41,045 nucleotides of DNA from Lachnospiraceae bacterium (GCA_017437065.1 JAFSBX010000015.1:1-41045); one strand, 5' to 3'. Numbered from the stretch's first letter, positions 22,118 to 31,817 are shown. The notes: a model not told the origin generated them from the letters alone. Translations and numbers: made by a program.

Positions 22118-23284
22118 ATGAAACGTATTTTTATAAAAAACGGAAAAATAATGACCATGGCAGGATACATTCACGAAAACGGAAGTATTCTTCTGGAAAA
22201 TGGAAAGATACAGGCTGTGGGGAATATCCGGGTGGATGAAAAACAGAAGGATTTACTTGTAATTGATGCCGGAGGAGGCTGGGTTATGCCGGGGCTTATT
22301 GAGGCACACTGTCATATGGGGATTACAGAAGAGAAAAAAGGAATGGAAGGGGATGACTGCAATGAAAATGTAGAACCCATTACTCCGTATCTTCGGGGAA
22401 TTGATGCAATTAATCCTATAGATGCTGCTTTTGATGATGCAGTTCGTGCAGGAATTACTGCGGCTATGGTAGGTCCCGGAAGCTCCAATGTAGTAGGAGG
22501 TCAGTTTGCAGTTATTAAAACAAAAGGAAGAAAAATCGATGACCTGATTGTAAAAGCTCCGGCAGCCATGAAAACGGCATTTGGAGAAAACCCTAAGGTA
22601 AATTACAGCGGACAGGGGAAAATGCCCGTAACAAGAATGTCTATTGCCGGAATGCTTAGAAAGGAACTGTTTGCAGCAAAACAGTATGCAAAGAAAAAGG
22701 AACAGGCAGATAAAGATTTTGAGGAAGATTTTCAGTATGAGAGCTGGCTTCCGGTATTAAATAGGGAAATACCAATTAAGGCACATGTACACCGTGCGGA
22801 TGACATTTTTACAGCCATGCGCATTGCAAAAGAATTTGATGTAAAAATGACTCTGGACCATTGCAGTGAAGGACATCTGATTGCGGAAGAAGTAGCAAAG
22901 AGCGGTATGCCTGCCATAGTAGGTCCCGATTTTGCAAGCAGAAGTAAAATTGAAGTGCAGAATATGGCATTTAAAACAGCGGGTGTTTTGCAAAAAGCAG
23001 GGGTTATGGTAGCAATAACCACAGACCATCCGGTTTCGATTATTAATTCCCTGCCATTGTGTGCAGGTATGGCGGTAAAAGCCGGATTGCCGATGCTGGA
23101 GGGATTAAAAGCAATTACAATTAATCCTGCGATAATATGCGGAGTAGATGACAGAATCGGAAGTCTGGAAGTAGGAAAAGATGCGGATGTAGTTATTTAC
23201 TCAGGTAATCCGATGGAGATTTTTACGGAAACTTACTGTACGATTATTGATGGAAAAATCGCTTACCGTAAAGAGGGCTTTTAG
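22118..23284 (+). CDS. Amidohydrolase (metal-dependent, imidazolonepropionase-like)
   Basis: This 388-residue cytoplasmic hydrolase belongs to the amidohydrolase superfamily; the substrate is unknown. Visible metal ligands are HCHMG (about residue 65) following MPGLIEA, the His in KAHVHRADD (about 225), DHCSEGH (about 250) and the Asp in TTDHPVS (about 305). The C-terminal strand GSLEVGKDADVVIYSGNP is typical. The ATG at 22118 is preferred because MKRIFIKNGKI matches the family N-terminus; an SD GAGAAAGG lies about 13 bases upstream, rather far. The neighbours (spoIIQ, a GH9-like lipoprotein) give no substrate hint. Confidence 0.85.
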   Translation: MKRIFIKNGKIMTMAGYIHENGSILLENGKIQAVGNIRVDEKQKDLLVIDAGGGWVMPGLIEAHCHMGITEEKKGMEGDDCNENVEPITPYLRGIDAINPIDAAFDDAVRAGITAAMVGPGSSNVVGGQFAVIKTKGRKIDDLIVKAPAAMKTAFGENPKVNYSGQGKMPVTRMSIAGMLRKELFAAKQYAKKKEQADKDFEEDFQYESWLPVLNREIPIKAHVHRADDIFTAMRIAKEFDVKMTLDHCSEGHLIAEEVAKSGMPAIVGPDFASRSKIEVQNMAFKTAGVLQKAGVMVAITTDHPVSIINSLPLCAGMAVKAGLPMLEGLKAITINPAIICGVDDRIGSLEVGKDADVVIYSGNPMEIFTETYCTIIDGKIAYRKEGF

Positions 23285-23349
23285 TTTTTTGTAAAAAGAG
23301 GTATAATACTGAAGATTAATGTTTTTTGACAAAGGAAGGTAACGTTTGT

Positions 23350-24693
23350 GTGAGACAAAAAGTAATGCTGTGTCTGCTAAGCCTCCTTTTTTTGCTGACA
23401 GGCTGTTCTTTACAAAAAAGTGAGGTTGTTCAGTCGTCAAATGAAATAATAGAGGCAATGGAACCCGAGGCGGTAATTGAATATGAAGTTCCCGGAAGTG
23501 TTCCGGGAATTCTTGTAAATCAGGCAGGATATGATATAAAGAGTGAAAAAAAGGCTGTTTTTCGAGGAGAAAACCTTCCGGAAACATTTCGGGTGTATCA
23601 TGCAGAAAGTAAAAAAATGATATATGAGGGAGAAGTGGAGGAAAAGGGCTATGATGAAGTTACAGGAGAAAGGCTTGCTTATGGTTCTTTTCAGGATATA
23701 AATACACCGGGAGAATATTATATTGAAGCAGATATTCTGGGGTATTCATATCCTTTTTCCATTGGCAGTGAAGTATACCGGGAAGTGCTAAACAACAGTA
23801 TACAGCAGTTTTATGAGAAGATTAAAAATAAAACAGTGTTGACTGTGGAAGAAATCAGAAGTGACTGTGAAGTTGTCATTATTTTGTTGCTGGCGTCAGA
23901 ATTGCATGGAAATGCATTTGGTGATGCCATGGGAATTACGGAAAGCGGCAATAATATTCCGGATTTGACTGATGTGTTGTTTAAGGAGATAAATCTTTTG
24001 ATGGAGCAACGGGAGAAAGTATTGCTTTCAGAAGATTGGGAACTGGTTTCTTATTATGCGGCGGCAATGGCAAAATTCAGTTATACATATAAAGAATATG
24101 ACAGCGTATTTGCCACTGAGTGCCTGCAATTAGCTGATGCAGTATGGAACTATATGGAAAAGAATGGCAGGTCGGCAGATAGAGATATGCGTTTTTTAGC
24201 GGCAACAGAATTGTATCGGGCTTCCGGGAGACAGAAATATCATTATTTCATAAAAGAATATGGAGCAGAGGAAAATGTTCTTGAAAGTCGTGAGTCTGTC
24301 TATGGAGCGGTAACATATCTTTCAACCAGGCAGTCTGTAAATATAGATTTGTGCAGTGCTTTTATGAAAATAATTATGGAAAAGGCAGAAAAAATTGCAG
24401 CCGATTCAAAAACTTCTTTTTATCAGATAAATCTGAATAGTGACAGTGAAGAAATTTTGTGGAATATGGTTGTATTTACGGTTGTGGACAAGGTGATTTC
24501 CAATCATGAGTATGATATGGTTATTGAAAATCATTTGCATTATTTTTTAGGACGGAATCCTTCAGCAGTCAGTTTTGTAGATGGAGTTGGCGTGTGTAAT
24601 TATGCGGAAGGCGGTCAAGATCTTGTGTTGGACGGTGGATTTAAAGAGGCTGCTTTTCTATTTATATTGAGTGAGGTCAATGATAAGGTGTAA
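23350..24693 (+). CDS. Lipoprotein with CelD-type Ig domain and a degenerate GH9-like domain
   Basis: A 447-residue membrane-anchored lipoprotein with lipobox LLTGC (Cys19). Residues about 55-145 resemble the N-terminal Ig-like domain of GH9 cellulases (ILVNQAGYDIKSEKKAVF). The rest is helical, with GH9 landmarks ITESGNNIPDLTDVLFKEINLLMEQ (in part, about 195) and HYFLGRNPSAVSFVDGVG (about 400). The GWYDAGDY segment that normally precedes the ESGNGIPD landmark is absent, and so is the final NE motif, so both catalytic acids are missing. A cellulase activity is unlikely; sugar binding or a structural role is possible. GTG 23350 follows AGGAAGG by about 10 bases. A -10 TATAAT lies at 23302-23307. 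Confidence 0.7.
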   Translation: MRQKVMLCLLSLLFLLTGCSLQKSEVVQSSNEIIEAMEPEAVIEYEVPGSVPGILVNQAGYDIKSEKKAVFRGENLPETFRVYHAESKKMIYEGEVEEKGYDEVTGERLAYGSFQDINTPGEYYIEADILGYSYPFSIGSEVYREVLNNSIQQFYEKIKNKTVLTVEEIRSDCEVVIILLLASELHGNAFGDAMGITESGNNIPDLTDVLFKEINLLMEQREKVLLSEDWELVSYYAAAMAKFSYTYKEYDSVFATECLQLADAVWNYMEKNGRSADRDMRFLAATELYRASGRQKYHYFIKEYGAEENVLESRESVYGAVTYLSTRQSVNIDLCSAFMKIIMEKAEKIAADSKTSFYQINLNSDSEEILWNMVVFTVVDKVISNHEYDMVIENHLHYFLGRNPSAVSFVDGVGVCNYAEGGQDLVLDGGFKEAAFLFILSEVNDKV

Positions 24694-24788
24694 GAGTATT
24701 GATGCAATATAAGGAAATCGGCATATTTATAAAAAAGAAAGATGAATGTTAAATATAGTGAAAAAGCAGGATTATTAGGAGGCAGAGT

Positions 24789-25826
24789 ATGAAAATTGTA
24801 GTGTTAGCAGGTGGAGTAAGTACGGAAAGAGATGTTTCTTTGATTTCCGGGACAATGATATACAGAGCGTTGAAGGAAAAAGGACATCAGGTAATTCTTT
24901 TGGATGTGTATTTGGGTTATGAAGGAAGTACAGAAGGAATTTTTGAAACAGAAGATGACTGGGCAAAGGAAATAGAAGGAATCAAAGAAGAAAATCCGGA
25001 TATTGAGAAAGTAAAAGCAATGCGTCCGGATGGTGATAAAATTTTCTTTGGACCGAATGTAATTACTATTTGTCAGAGTGCAGATGTAGTATTTATGGCA
25101 CTTCACGGAGAAAATGGAGAAAACGGAAAAATTCAGGCATGTTTTGATTTGATGGGAATTAAGTATACCGGAACAGATTATTTAAGTTCTGCAATATGTA
25201 TGGATAAAGGACTTACAAAGGAACTGTTTGAACTGCATGGTGTTCCTACTCCAAAGGGAATCTGCTTAAAGAAGGGACAGGAGGATAAGAGAGAGGTACC
25301 TTTTCCATGTGTGGTAAAATCCTGCTGTGGCGGTTCCAGTGTGGGAGTATGTATTGCAACTGATGAAAGTGAGTATGAAAAAGCAAAAGAGGAAGCTTTT
25401 AAGTATGATAATGAAGCAGTAATAGAGCAATATATAAAAGGCCGTGAATTTTCTGTCGGTGTCATTGAAGGCAGGGCATTACCCATTATTGAAATTGCAC
25501 CGATAAGCGGTTTTTATGATTATAAAAATAAATATCAGGCAGGAAGCACGATTGAAACCTGTCCGGCAGAACTGAGTGAAGAAAAAACAAAGGAAATGCA
25601 AAAATATGCAGAAGAGGCATTTCGTATTCTCAGATTAAAAAATTATGCCCGCATGGATTTTATGATGAATGAAAGCGGTGAACTTTATTGTTTGGAAGCG
25701 AATACTTTACCCGGAATGACACCTACATCACTTCTTCCGCAGGAAGCACAGGCAGAAGGTACTTCTTATGGGGATTTGTGTGAAGAGATTATTCGTATTT
25801 CATTGCAGAAACAGAGTTCAAATTAG
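24789..25826 (+). CDS. ddl: D-alanine--D-alanine ligase
   Basis: This ATP-grasp enzyme makes the D-Ala-D-Ala dipeptide of peptidoglycan. The length of 345 residues is normal. Seen are the N-terminal VVLAGGVSTERDVSLISG, ALHGENGENGKIQ (about 100), VVKSCCGGSSVGV (about 175), the E-Q-Y-I-K-G-REFSVGV segment (about 215) and the metal-binding LEANTLPGMTPTSLLP (about 300). It starts 8 bases after AGGAGG. murF begins 27 bp downstream and uses the product, so the two form an operon. Confidence 0.96.
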   Translation: MKIVVLAGGVSTERDVSLISGTMIYRALKEKGHQVILLDVYLGYEGSTEGIFETEDDWAKEIEGIKEENPDIEKVKAMRPDGDKIFFGPNVITICQSADVVFMALHGENGENGKIQACFDLMGIKYTGTDYLSSAICMDKGLTKELFELHGVPTPKGICLKKGQEDKREVPFPCVVKSCCGGSSVGVCIATDESEYEKAKEEAFKYDNEAVIEQYIKGREFSVGVIEGRALPIIEIAPISGFYDYKNKYQAGSTIETCPAELSEEKTKEMQKYAEEAFRILRLKNYARMDFMMNESGELYCLEANTLPGMTPTSLLPQEAQAEGTSYGDLCEEIIRISLQKQSSN

Positions 25827-25853
25827 AGTGAATGTAGAACTGGAGAGATTATT

Positions 25854-27248
25854 GTGAAAAATATGACATTAGTGTCGATTGCAGAAAGCTGTAATGGTAC
25901 ATTACATCTGGCAGGCACAAATTTGGAAAAATGCGCAGCAGGCGTAGTATTGGATTCAAGAAAAGTAGAAAAAGATTATATTTTTATTGCCACAAAAGGG
26001 GAGCGGGTTGACGGTCATGACTTTATTCCTCAGGTTATGGAAAAGGGCGCACTTGCTGTTGTATGTGAAAAGAAACCGGAAGATGAAAATATTCCCTATA
26101 TACTCGTGAAGGATTCTTTTCAGGCATTAAAAAGTATTGCAGAATATTACAGAATGCAATTAGATATAAAAGTAGTAGGAATTACGGGAAGTGTAGGGAA
26201 GACCAGTACGAAGGAGTTTATTGCAGGAGTACTTTCGGAAAAGTATAAGGTACTAAAAACAGAAGGAAATTTTAATAATGAAATAGGTCTTCCACTTACG
26301 GTATTGCAGATGAAAGAAGAGCATGAAGTGGCAGTGTTGGAAATGGGAATTAATCATTTTGGAGAAATGCACCGCTTAAGTAAAATTGCAAAACCGGATG
26401 TTTGTGTTATGACAAATATCGGTCAATGTCATTTGGAATTTTTGGGAACAAGAGAAGGCATATTAAAGGCAAAATCGGAAATTTTTGATTTTGCAGATGA
26501 ACAGGCGGCCATTTTTGTAAATGGTGATGATGATATGTTGATTACAATACCGGAAAGAAATGGAAAGTTACCGGTTCATTTTGGATTGAATCCATCTAAT
26601 GAAGTATATGCGGATAACATGGAAAACAGAGGACTTTTTGGTAGTGAGGTAAAAATTCATGTAAAAAATGAAGATGGTACAGAGGAGTGTTTTGCGGCAT
26701 CTGTTCCACTACCGGGGGAACATATGGTATATAACGCATTGGCGGCAGCGGGTGTTGCCCGATTATTAGGACTTAGCATAGAACAGATTCAGTCAGGAAT
26801 TGCAGCAGTAAAACCGGTAGGCGGAAGAAGTAATATTATCCGTGCCGAAAAGTATACGTTAATTGATGACTGCTATAATGCCAATCCGGTTTCCATGGAA
26901 GCTGCAATTGATTTGCTGAATATGGCACTTACAAGAAAAGTTGCTGTTTTAGGTGACATGTTTGAGCTTGGTGAAAATTCAGACGCTTTGCATGAAAGAG
27001 TCGGTAAGTATGCAGTAGAGAATAGTGTGGATATGTTGCTTTGTGTCGGAAAGAATTCAAAATTGATGTACGAAGCAGCAGTAAAGAAAAGAGAAGAATT
27101 ACAAAATTGTACGAAATTACATTACTTTGAGACAAGGGAAGATTTAGAGGCTGTGTTGGATAGCCTTTTGGAAGAAAAGGATACGGTGCTGATAAAGGCA
27201 TCTCATGGAATGGGATTTCATACAGTTGTTAATAAGCTGTCGCAGTAA
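25854..27248 (+). CDS. murF: UDP-N-acetylmuramoyl-tripeptide--D-alanyl-D-alanine ligase
   Basis: MurF adds D-Ala-D-Ala to the UDP-MurNAc-tripeptide, the last cytoplasmic step of precursor assembly. It has 464 residues. The ATP loop GITGSVGKTSTKE is at about 107-119, followed by EGNFNNEIGLPLT and LEMGINHFGEM (about 160). Further on are NALAAAGVARLLG (about 290) and IDDCYNANPVSM (about 335), then the C-terminal domain with VLGDMFELGE. The start is GTG 25854, 27 bp after ddl, with a modest GGAGAG site. The terminator overlaps the end of the gene. Confidence 0.96.
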   Translation: MKNMTLVSIAESCNGTLHLAGTNLEKCAAGVVLDSRKVEKDYIFIATKGERVDGHDFIPQVMEKGALAVVCEKKPEDENIPYILVKDSFQALKSIAEYYRMQLDIKVVGITGSVGKTSTKEFIAGVLSEKYKVLKTEGNFNNEIGLPLTVLQMKEEHEVAVLEMGINHFGEMHRLSKIAKPDVCVMTNIGQCHLEFLGTREGILKAKSEIFDFADEQAAIFVNGDDDMLITIPERNGKLPVHFGLNPSNEVYADNMENRGLFGSEVKIHVKNEDGTEECFAASVPLPGEHMVYNALAAAGVARLLGLSIEQIQSGIAAVKPVGGRSNIIRAEKYTLIDDCYNANPVSMEAAIDLLNMALTRKVAVLGDMFELGENSDALHERVGKYAVENSVDMLLCVGKNSKLMYEAAVKKREELQNCTKLHYFETREDLEAVLDSLLEEKDTVLIKASHGMGFHTVVNKLSQ

Positions 27249-27266
27249 TGTGACGGCTTATTTTAG
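27231..27266 (+). terminator. Terminator overlapping the murF stop
   Basis: AATAAGCTGTCGCA (27231-27244) pairs with TGTGACGGCTTATT (27249-27262), with two mismatches, and TTAG follows. The 5' arm is coding. Confidence 0.7.
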
Positions 27267-27315
27267 TGTATCCTGTGGGCACACATAAGAATACTAAGTA
27301 ATTATGAAAGATAAA

Positions 27316-27341
27316 ATTAATTACGATTAAACGTAATTAAT
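27316..27341 (+). repeat. AT-rich palindrome
   Basis: ATTAATTACG (27316-27325) and CGTAATTAAT (27332-27341) are perfect complements around a 6-base centre. The surrounding stretch 27267-27460 is very AT-rich and has further TTACG-type words, but no gene. It may be a protein-binding site or simply biased DNA. Confidence 0.4.
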
Positions 27342-27460
27342 ATAAAAATAATTAAATATAATATATTTAAACGAAGTATTTATTGAACATAAGAAATAAT
27401 TACGGTATAGTATGAATAAATAAGATATAGTTACGTAAAATAATAGTATAAATACAGAAA

Positions 27461-28400
27461 TTGGAGGAATGCTTGGAATATAGTTTTCTTTCAAATGCGG
27501 AGACGTTGCATTCCTATATAAAAGAGAAAATAACAGATGAAAGTAAATATTATCTGTTATTTGATGAGATTCAAAATGTGGAAGAGTTTGAAAGAGCAAT
27601 AAATTCCTTCCGTGCGGTAATGAATGTAAGTATTTTTTTGACAGGTTCTAATAGTAAGATATTGTCAGGGGAGTTGGCAACATTGCTTTCGGGAAGATAT
27701 GTCAGCTTTCATATTATGCCGTTTCGTTTTAAAGAGGTATGCGAATTAAAAGGTATACGAATGGAAGAGGCAGCAGAAGCAGATTTGATGGATTATATTT
27801 TATGGGGTGGAATGCCGCAGAGATTTCAGTTCCATTCTGAAGAAGAGACAAAAATATTTCTGACTGACTTATATAATTCAATTGTTTTGAGAGACATCAA
27901 TTACAAAGTATTTTGAAAGCGTCAATCGAAAAATATCATTGGAAACATTGTATAATTATATGGAGCACATTTTGGCGGCAATGATTATGAATAAGGCGGT
28001 ACGTTATGACATAAGGGGAAAAAGAATCCTTACCAGAATGGATAAATATTATCTTACGGATTTGGGAATAGGAAAAATTAAAAATACCGGATTTAAAACA
28101 GAAATCGGTGCATTATTGGAGAATGTTGTATACAATGAACTGTTGGTACGAGGATATGAGGTATACGTTGGAAAAACAACAAAAAACGAAATTGATTTTG
28201 TGACAGTAAAGGATGGAAAAAGGGAATACTACCAGGTAGCTTATCTGCTTGCTACAGAGGAAGTAATAGAACGGGAATTCGGGGCGTATGAGAGTGTGGG
28301 AGATAACTATCCGAAATATGTTCTTTCCATGGATAAATTTGACTTTTCAAGAGAAGGAATAATACACAAAAATATACTCGATTTTCTGTTAGACAGGTAA
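27461..28400 (+). pseudogene. Decayed DUF4143-type AAA ATPase
   Basis: Two frames together resemble the ATP-binding family with a C-terminal DUF4143 domain. The first (27461-27916) begins after the P-loop region, which is missing, and keeps a Walker B-like YYLLFDEIQNVEEFE, then LTGSNSKILSGELATLLSGRY and ILWGGMP. It stops at 27914 after VLRDINYK. The second frame resumes at 27909 with YFESVNRKISLETLYNYM, then YYLTDLGIGKIK, LENVVYNELLVRGYEVYVGK and EIDFV. Relatives have several dozen residues between these two points, so this is an internal deletion that shifted the frame, not a simple indel. The 5' end, including the P-loop, is gone. The pair is very unlikely to be functional. Confidence 0.85.
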
Positions 28401-28412
28401 TATAATGGGATG

Positions 28413-28467
28413 AATAAAAAAGGACTATGATGTCTAATGTCTGAACGGCATGGGAATCATAGTCCTT
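28413..28467 (-). terminator. Terminator of plsC (minus strand)
   Basis: AAGGACTATGAT (28420-28431) pairs perfectly with ATCATAGTCCTT (28456-28467). On the minus strand the stem is followed by a T-run (the A-run 28416-28420 on the plus strand). Confidence 0.8.
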
Positions 28468-28491
28468 AAGTATACCAGTTGAAATTTTAGT

Positions 28492-29232
28492 TTATGAATA
28501 GTATTGTTCTTTGTTCTTAAAGTAAGCCTCAGAAATAATTTTTTGAGCATAAGCTCCAACAAATTTTTTGTCTTCTTTATCTAAGTCACTAATATAAAAG
28601 GGTTTACAGTATTCCAATACAACGTGTGCTTTTTTGATTTTAGGAAAATGGTCTTCAAAAATTGCTGAACTGTTGTTAATGCTGATTGGAACAATTGGAC
28701 AGCCACTCTTTTGGGCAAGTTTAAAACTGCCTTCATGAAAAGGAAGAAAGGTGTCTGGTTCTTTGTTTCTGGTACCTTCCGGGAAAATGCATATGGAAAT
28801 ACCGGATTTCAATTTTTCAATTCCTTCTAAAATAGTCTGCAATCCCTTTTTGATATCATCTCTGTCTAAAAACAGGCAGTGAAGATTTTTCATCCATTGA
28901 CTCAGTAGAGGAACCTTTTTAATTTCTACTTTTGAAACATAACCGGTAAGTCTTGGAACCCGTACATAAGTAAGAACAATGTCAAAAAAACTGCGATGGT
29001 TTCCGACGTATAAAACGGCAGTATCCTTTGGGACATTTTCTTTGCCGATTACTGTAACTTTTGTACCTGCAATAAACAGAATGCAACGGAATGCCCAGTT
29101 GACGATGGCGAGTGAACTTCTGCTTTTGATATCCATATTAAATTTTCCTATGAGCCATTCGATGAAAAACAAAGGAATGGAACATATTAAGAATGTGATA
29201 AGAAATATAGCAATTAAAATAAATCGAATCAT
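28492..29232 (-). CDS. plsC: 1-acyl-sn-glycerol-3-phosphate acyltransferase
   Basis: PlsC acylates lysophosphatidic acid at the inner membrane to give phosphatidic acid, a phospholipid precursor. The protein has 246 residues, with an N-terminal membrane helix (about 1-25, FILIAIFLITFLICSIPLFF). The catalytic HX4D motif is in GNHRSFFD (about residue 80), the substrate motif is FPEGTRNKE (about 150), and a later PIVPISI strand is present. It is monocistronic and divergent from the histidine kinase. A GAGG-type SD precedes the ATG. Confidence 0.93.
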   Translation of the reverse strand: MIRFILIAIFLITFLICSIPLFFIEWLIGKFNMDIKSRSSLAIVNWAFRCILFIAGTKVTVIGKENVPKDTAVLYVGNHRSFFDIVLTYVRVPRLTGYVSKVEIKKVPLLSQWMKNLHCLFLDRDDIKKGLQTILEGIEKLKSGISICIFPEGTRNKEPDTFLPFHEGSFKLAQKSGCPIVPISINNSSAIFEDHFPKIKKAHVVLEYCKPFYISDLDKEDKKFVGAYAQKIISEAYFKNKEQYYS

Positions 29233-29291
29233 AAAATATAACCTCTTTTAATAATAAAAAGTTGCAGAGAACAAATCTCACACATATTGTT

Positions 29292-29320
29292 ATTATAGTC
29301 GACTGTTCAATTGAAAGCAA
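29292..29320 (-). promoter_or_regulatory. Promoter of plsC (minus strand)
   Basis: Read on the minus strand, TTGCTT (29320-29315), a 17-base spacer and TATAAT (29297-29292) form a good sigma-A promoter about 55 bases upstream of the plsC start. Confidence 0.65.
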
Positions 29321-29426
29321 TGGTTAGTTTTCACAAGTAATGTGTGTTACAAAGCCCGATAAACCAATTGAAAAACCTTGTATTCACATTTATAATATAG
29401 TCATAAAATACAAAGGATGCGATACT

Positions 29427-31691
29427 ATGAATTTATATATTGCTCTATTTTTGTTTTTAATCAGCTTTTTAATTTTAATATGGGGATATTGGGCAGGAAT
29501 GAGGCACAATGGGAGAAATAAGCAGAATGATGCTTATTTTGTGATGTCTTTATCTACATGTGTCTGGTCCGGTTCATTGGCACTTCTGATGGTATGTACC
29601 AAAGAACAGAGTGGTATATTTGTAGCTGCAAGTTTGTGGGGGGTTGTTAATTTTACGGTACAGCTTCTGCTTTTTATGCTGACACTTTATGGAGACACAT
29701 TGTTATATAAAGTGATGTATATTTTATGTCCGTTAACCGGAATGATAGTATGGGCACTACGTGTTTTTGGCAATAGTTATGAAATTGTAGAAACCCAATA
29801 TGGTTTTTTTTATAAAGATAAGGTGTGTCCGGTAAATTTTATTGGTTATGGATATGTATTTTTGATTGCCAGTTTGGCCATTGCAGTGTTGTGTTACTAT
29901 TCGAAAGGAACGGTATTAAAAAGAGAAAAAATTTGTGTGTATATATGGATTGGTTTGATTGTATTTTTTGCAATTATTTTGAATGGTGTTGCAGTGTATA
30001 ATATGTTTGCAGGTATACCTACCAGTCCATTTGAGGGAGTATTGGCGTGTTTAGCAACTCTTTGCTTTTATCATATTGCAAATTATGCGGATATGATGGA
30101 ATTGCCCAAAGAGAAAGTAGAATCTTATATAACGGACTATTTGTCGACACCAATCGTGTTTGTAGATTATGCAGGTAATATTATTTACTGTAATGAGGCA
30201 TTTGAAAGTTTTTTTCATTTAAAAAAGGAAAAAATAAAAGGAACAAAAAGCTTTTATGAAAATATCCATACAGAAGCGAGTTTTGAAGAGGATATTGCTT
30301 ATGCAAGGGCAATAGGATTAAATTCGGGTTCTTTTAGAGCAAAAACCATGGATGATAATCGTGAACTCGATATAAAATATAGAATTTTGTATGATCGATT
30401 TGGAGATACCAAATGTATTATGAATGTCATCAATGACGTGACGGAAGAAGAAATATTGTTGCGTAATCTGGAGCAACAGAAGGCTGTGGCGGAAGAGAAC
30501 AGGCAGGAAGCAATACGTGCCAATCAGGCGAAAAGTAATTTCCTTGCGCATGTAAGTCATGAAATCAGAACACCGATGAATGCCATTATCGGAATGAATG
30601 AGATGGTAATGCGGGAAGAAATTTCACCGAAGGCAGAGCAATATTCTCAGGATATATATACTGCCGGGCAAACATTGCTTTCGATTATTAATGATATTTT
30701 GGATTTAACTAAAATTGAGTCCGGAAAAATGGAAATAGTACCGGTCTCATATGAATTAAGCACTTTATTGAATGATGTACTGAATATGGTTGCTAAAAAA
30801 GCACAGGATAAAAATTTGAAAATGAAAACAGAAATTACGTCAGATATTCCGAATCAATTGTATGGTGATGAGGTACGTATCAGACAGATTTTACTGAATT
30901 TGATTAATAACGCTGTAAAATACACGCAAGATGGCACAGTTACCCTAAAAGTGGATTGGGAAAAAATACGAGAGAAAAAAATAGAACTGAAAATGGCAGT
31001 TATTGATACGGGAATCGGCATTCGCAAGGAAGATATGCTGTTATTATTTGAAAGCTTTCAACGTGTGGATTTGCAGGCGAATCGTAATGTAGAAGGCACC
31101 GGGTTGGGACTGACGATTGCGAAACAGTTAGTAGATCAGATGGAAGGAACTATAAGTGTAGATAGTGTTTTTGGTGAAGGAACTGCGTTCTATGTAAATA
31201 TTCCGCAAGGAATTGTCAATGATACTCCAATGGGAGAATTTTCGGAAACTTATAAGAAGCTGCATCGTGACAGGAAAAAAGGAACAGTAGAGTTTACAGC
31301 ACCGGATGCAAGGATACTGATAGTAGATGATAATAAAGTAAATCTGGCAGTTGCCAAAGGGTTGATTAAGGAGACGAAAATTAAGATAGATACTGTACTA
31401 AGTGGTCAGGAGGCATTGGAAAAAATCAGAGAAAATGAATACCAGATTATTTTCTTAGATCATATGATGCCGGAAATGGATGGAATTGAGACATTGCAAC
31501 ACATGAAAAAGCAGGAAGAAAATTCCAGTGAAAATGCTGTGATAATTGCAATGACTGCCAACGCGATTTCAGGTTCCAGAGAGCAGTATATTGCAGCCGG
31601 ATTTCATGACTATTTATCAAAACCGCTTGATCTTGAACGATATATGGCTATGATAAAAAAATATCTGCCGGAAGAATTGTTATATAGGTAA
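29427..31691 (+). CDS. Hybrid sensor histidine kinase with 7TM input and receiver domain
   Basis: This 754-residue membrane sensor has seven predicted membrane helices in residues 1-215 (7TM histidine kinase input domain), then a PAS domain (about 235-340), a short coiled coil, and a HisKA domain with the phospho-acceptor His378 in HVSHEIRTPMN. The HATPase domain shows LINNAVKYT, DTGIGI and GTGLGLTIAKQL. A C-terminal receiver (about 625-745) has Asp678 in IIFLDHMMPEMDG, the acidic pair in IVDDNKVN, and the Lys in LSKPL. The start at 29427 follows AAAGGA by about 10 bases; an upstream in-frame ATG at 29340 lacks a site. No response regulator gene is adjacent, so the output partner is elsewhere. 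Confidence 0.9.
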   Translation: MNLYIALFLFLISFLILIWGYWAGMRHNGRNKQNDAYFVMSLSTCVWSGSLALLMVCTKEQSGIFVAASLWGVVNFTVQLLLFMLTLYGDTLLYKVMYILCPLTGMIVWALRVFGNSYEIVETQYGFFYKDKVCPVNFIGYGYVFLIASLAIAVLCYYSKGTVLKREKICVYIWIGLIVFFAIILNGVAVYNMFAGIPTSPFEGVLACLATLCFYHIANYADMMELPKEKVESYITDYLSTPIVFVDYAGNIIYCNEAFESFFHLKKEKIKGTKSFYENIHTEASFEEDIAYARAIGLNSGSFRAKTMDDNRELDIKYRILYDRFGDTKCIMNVINDVTEEEILLRNLEQQKAVAEENRQEAIRANQAKSNFLAHVSHEIRTPMNAIIGMNEMVMREEISPKAEQYSQDIYTAGQTLLSIINDILDLTKIESGKMEIVPVSYELSTLLNDVLNMVAKKAQDKNLKMKTEITSDIPNQLYGDEVRIRQILLNLINNAVKYTQDGTVTLKVDWEKIREKKIELKMAVIDTGIGIRKEDMLLLFESFQRVDLQANRNVEGTGLGLTIAKQLVDQMEGTISVDSVFGEGTAFYVNIPQGIVNDTPMGEFSETYKKLHRDRKKGTVEFTAPDARILIVDDNKVNLAVAKGLIKETKIKIDTVLSGQEALEKIRENEYQIIFLDHMMPEMDGIETLQHMKKQEENSSENAVIIAMTANAISGSREQYIAAGFHDYLSKPLDLERYMAMIKKYLPEELLYR

Positions 31692-31714
31692 AAATAGGTT
31701 TGAAGTTTTAAAGA

Positions 31715-31766
31715 AAAGCTTTTGTAATACAGATGTGCAAATGTCTGTTGTGCAGGAGCTTTTTTG
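31715..31766 (+). terminator. Terminator after the histidine kinase
   Basis: AAAAGCT (31715-31721) pairs with AGCTTTT (31758-31764), with an inner ACAGA/TCTGT helix, and ends in a T-run. Confidence 0.7.
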
Positions 31767-31817
31767 ATGTTGGGATTAATGGAAATTTTGGATTTTAGGA
31801 ATTTGTATGAAAAATAC

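Noticed and set aside
27900-27945. Programmed frameshift joining the two ATPase frames
   Set aside because: No slippery sequence is seen, and the protein segment expected between the two parts is missing, so it is a deletion.
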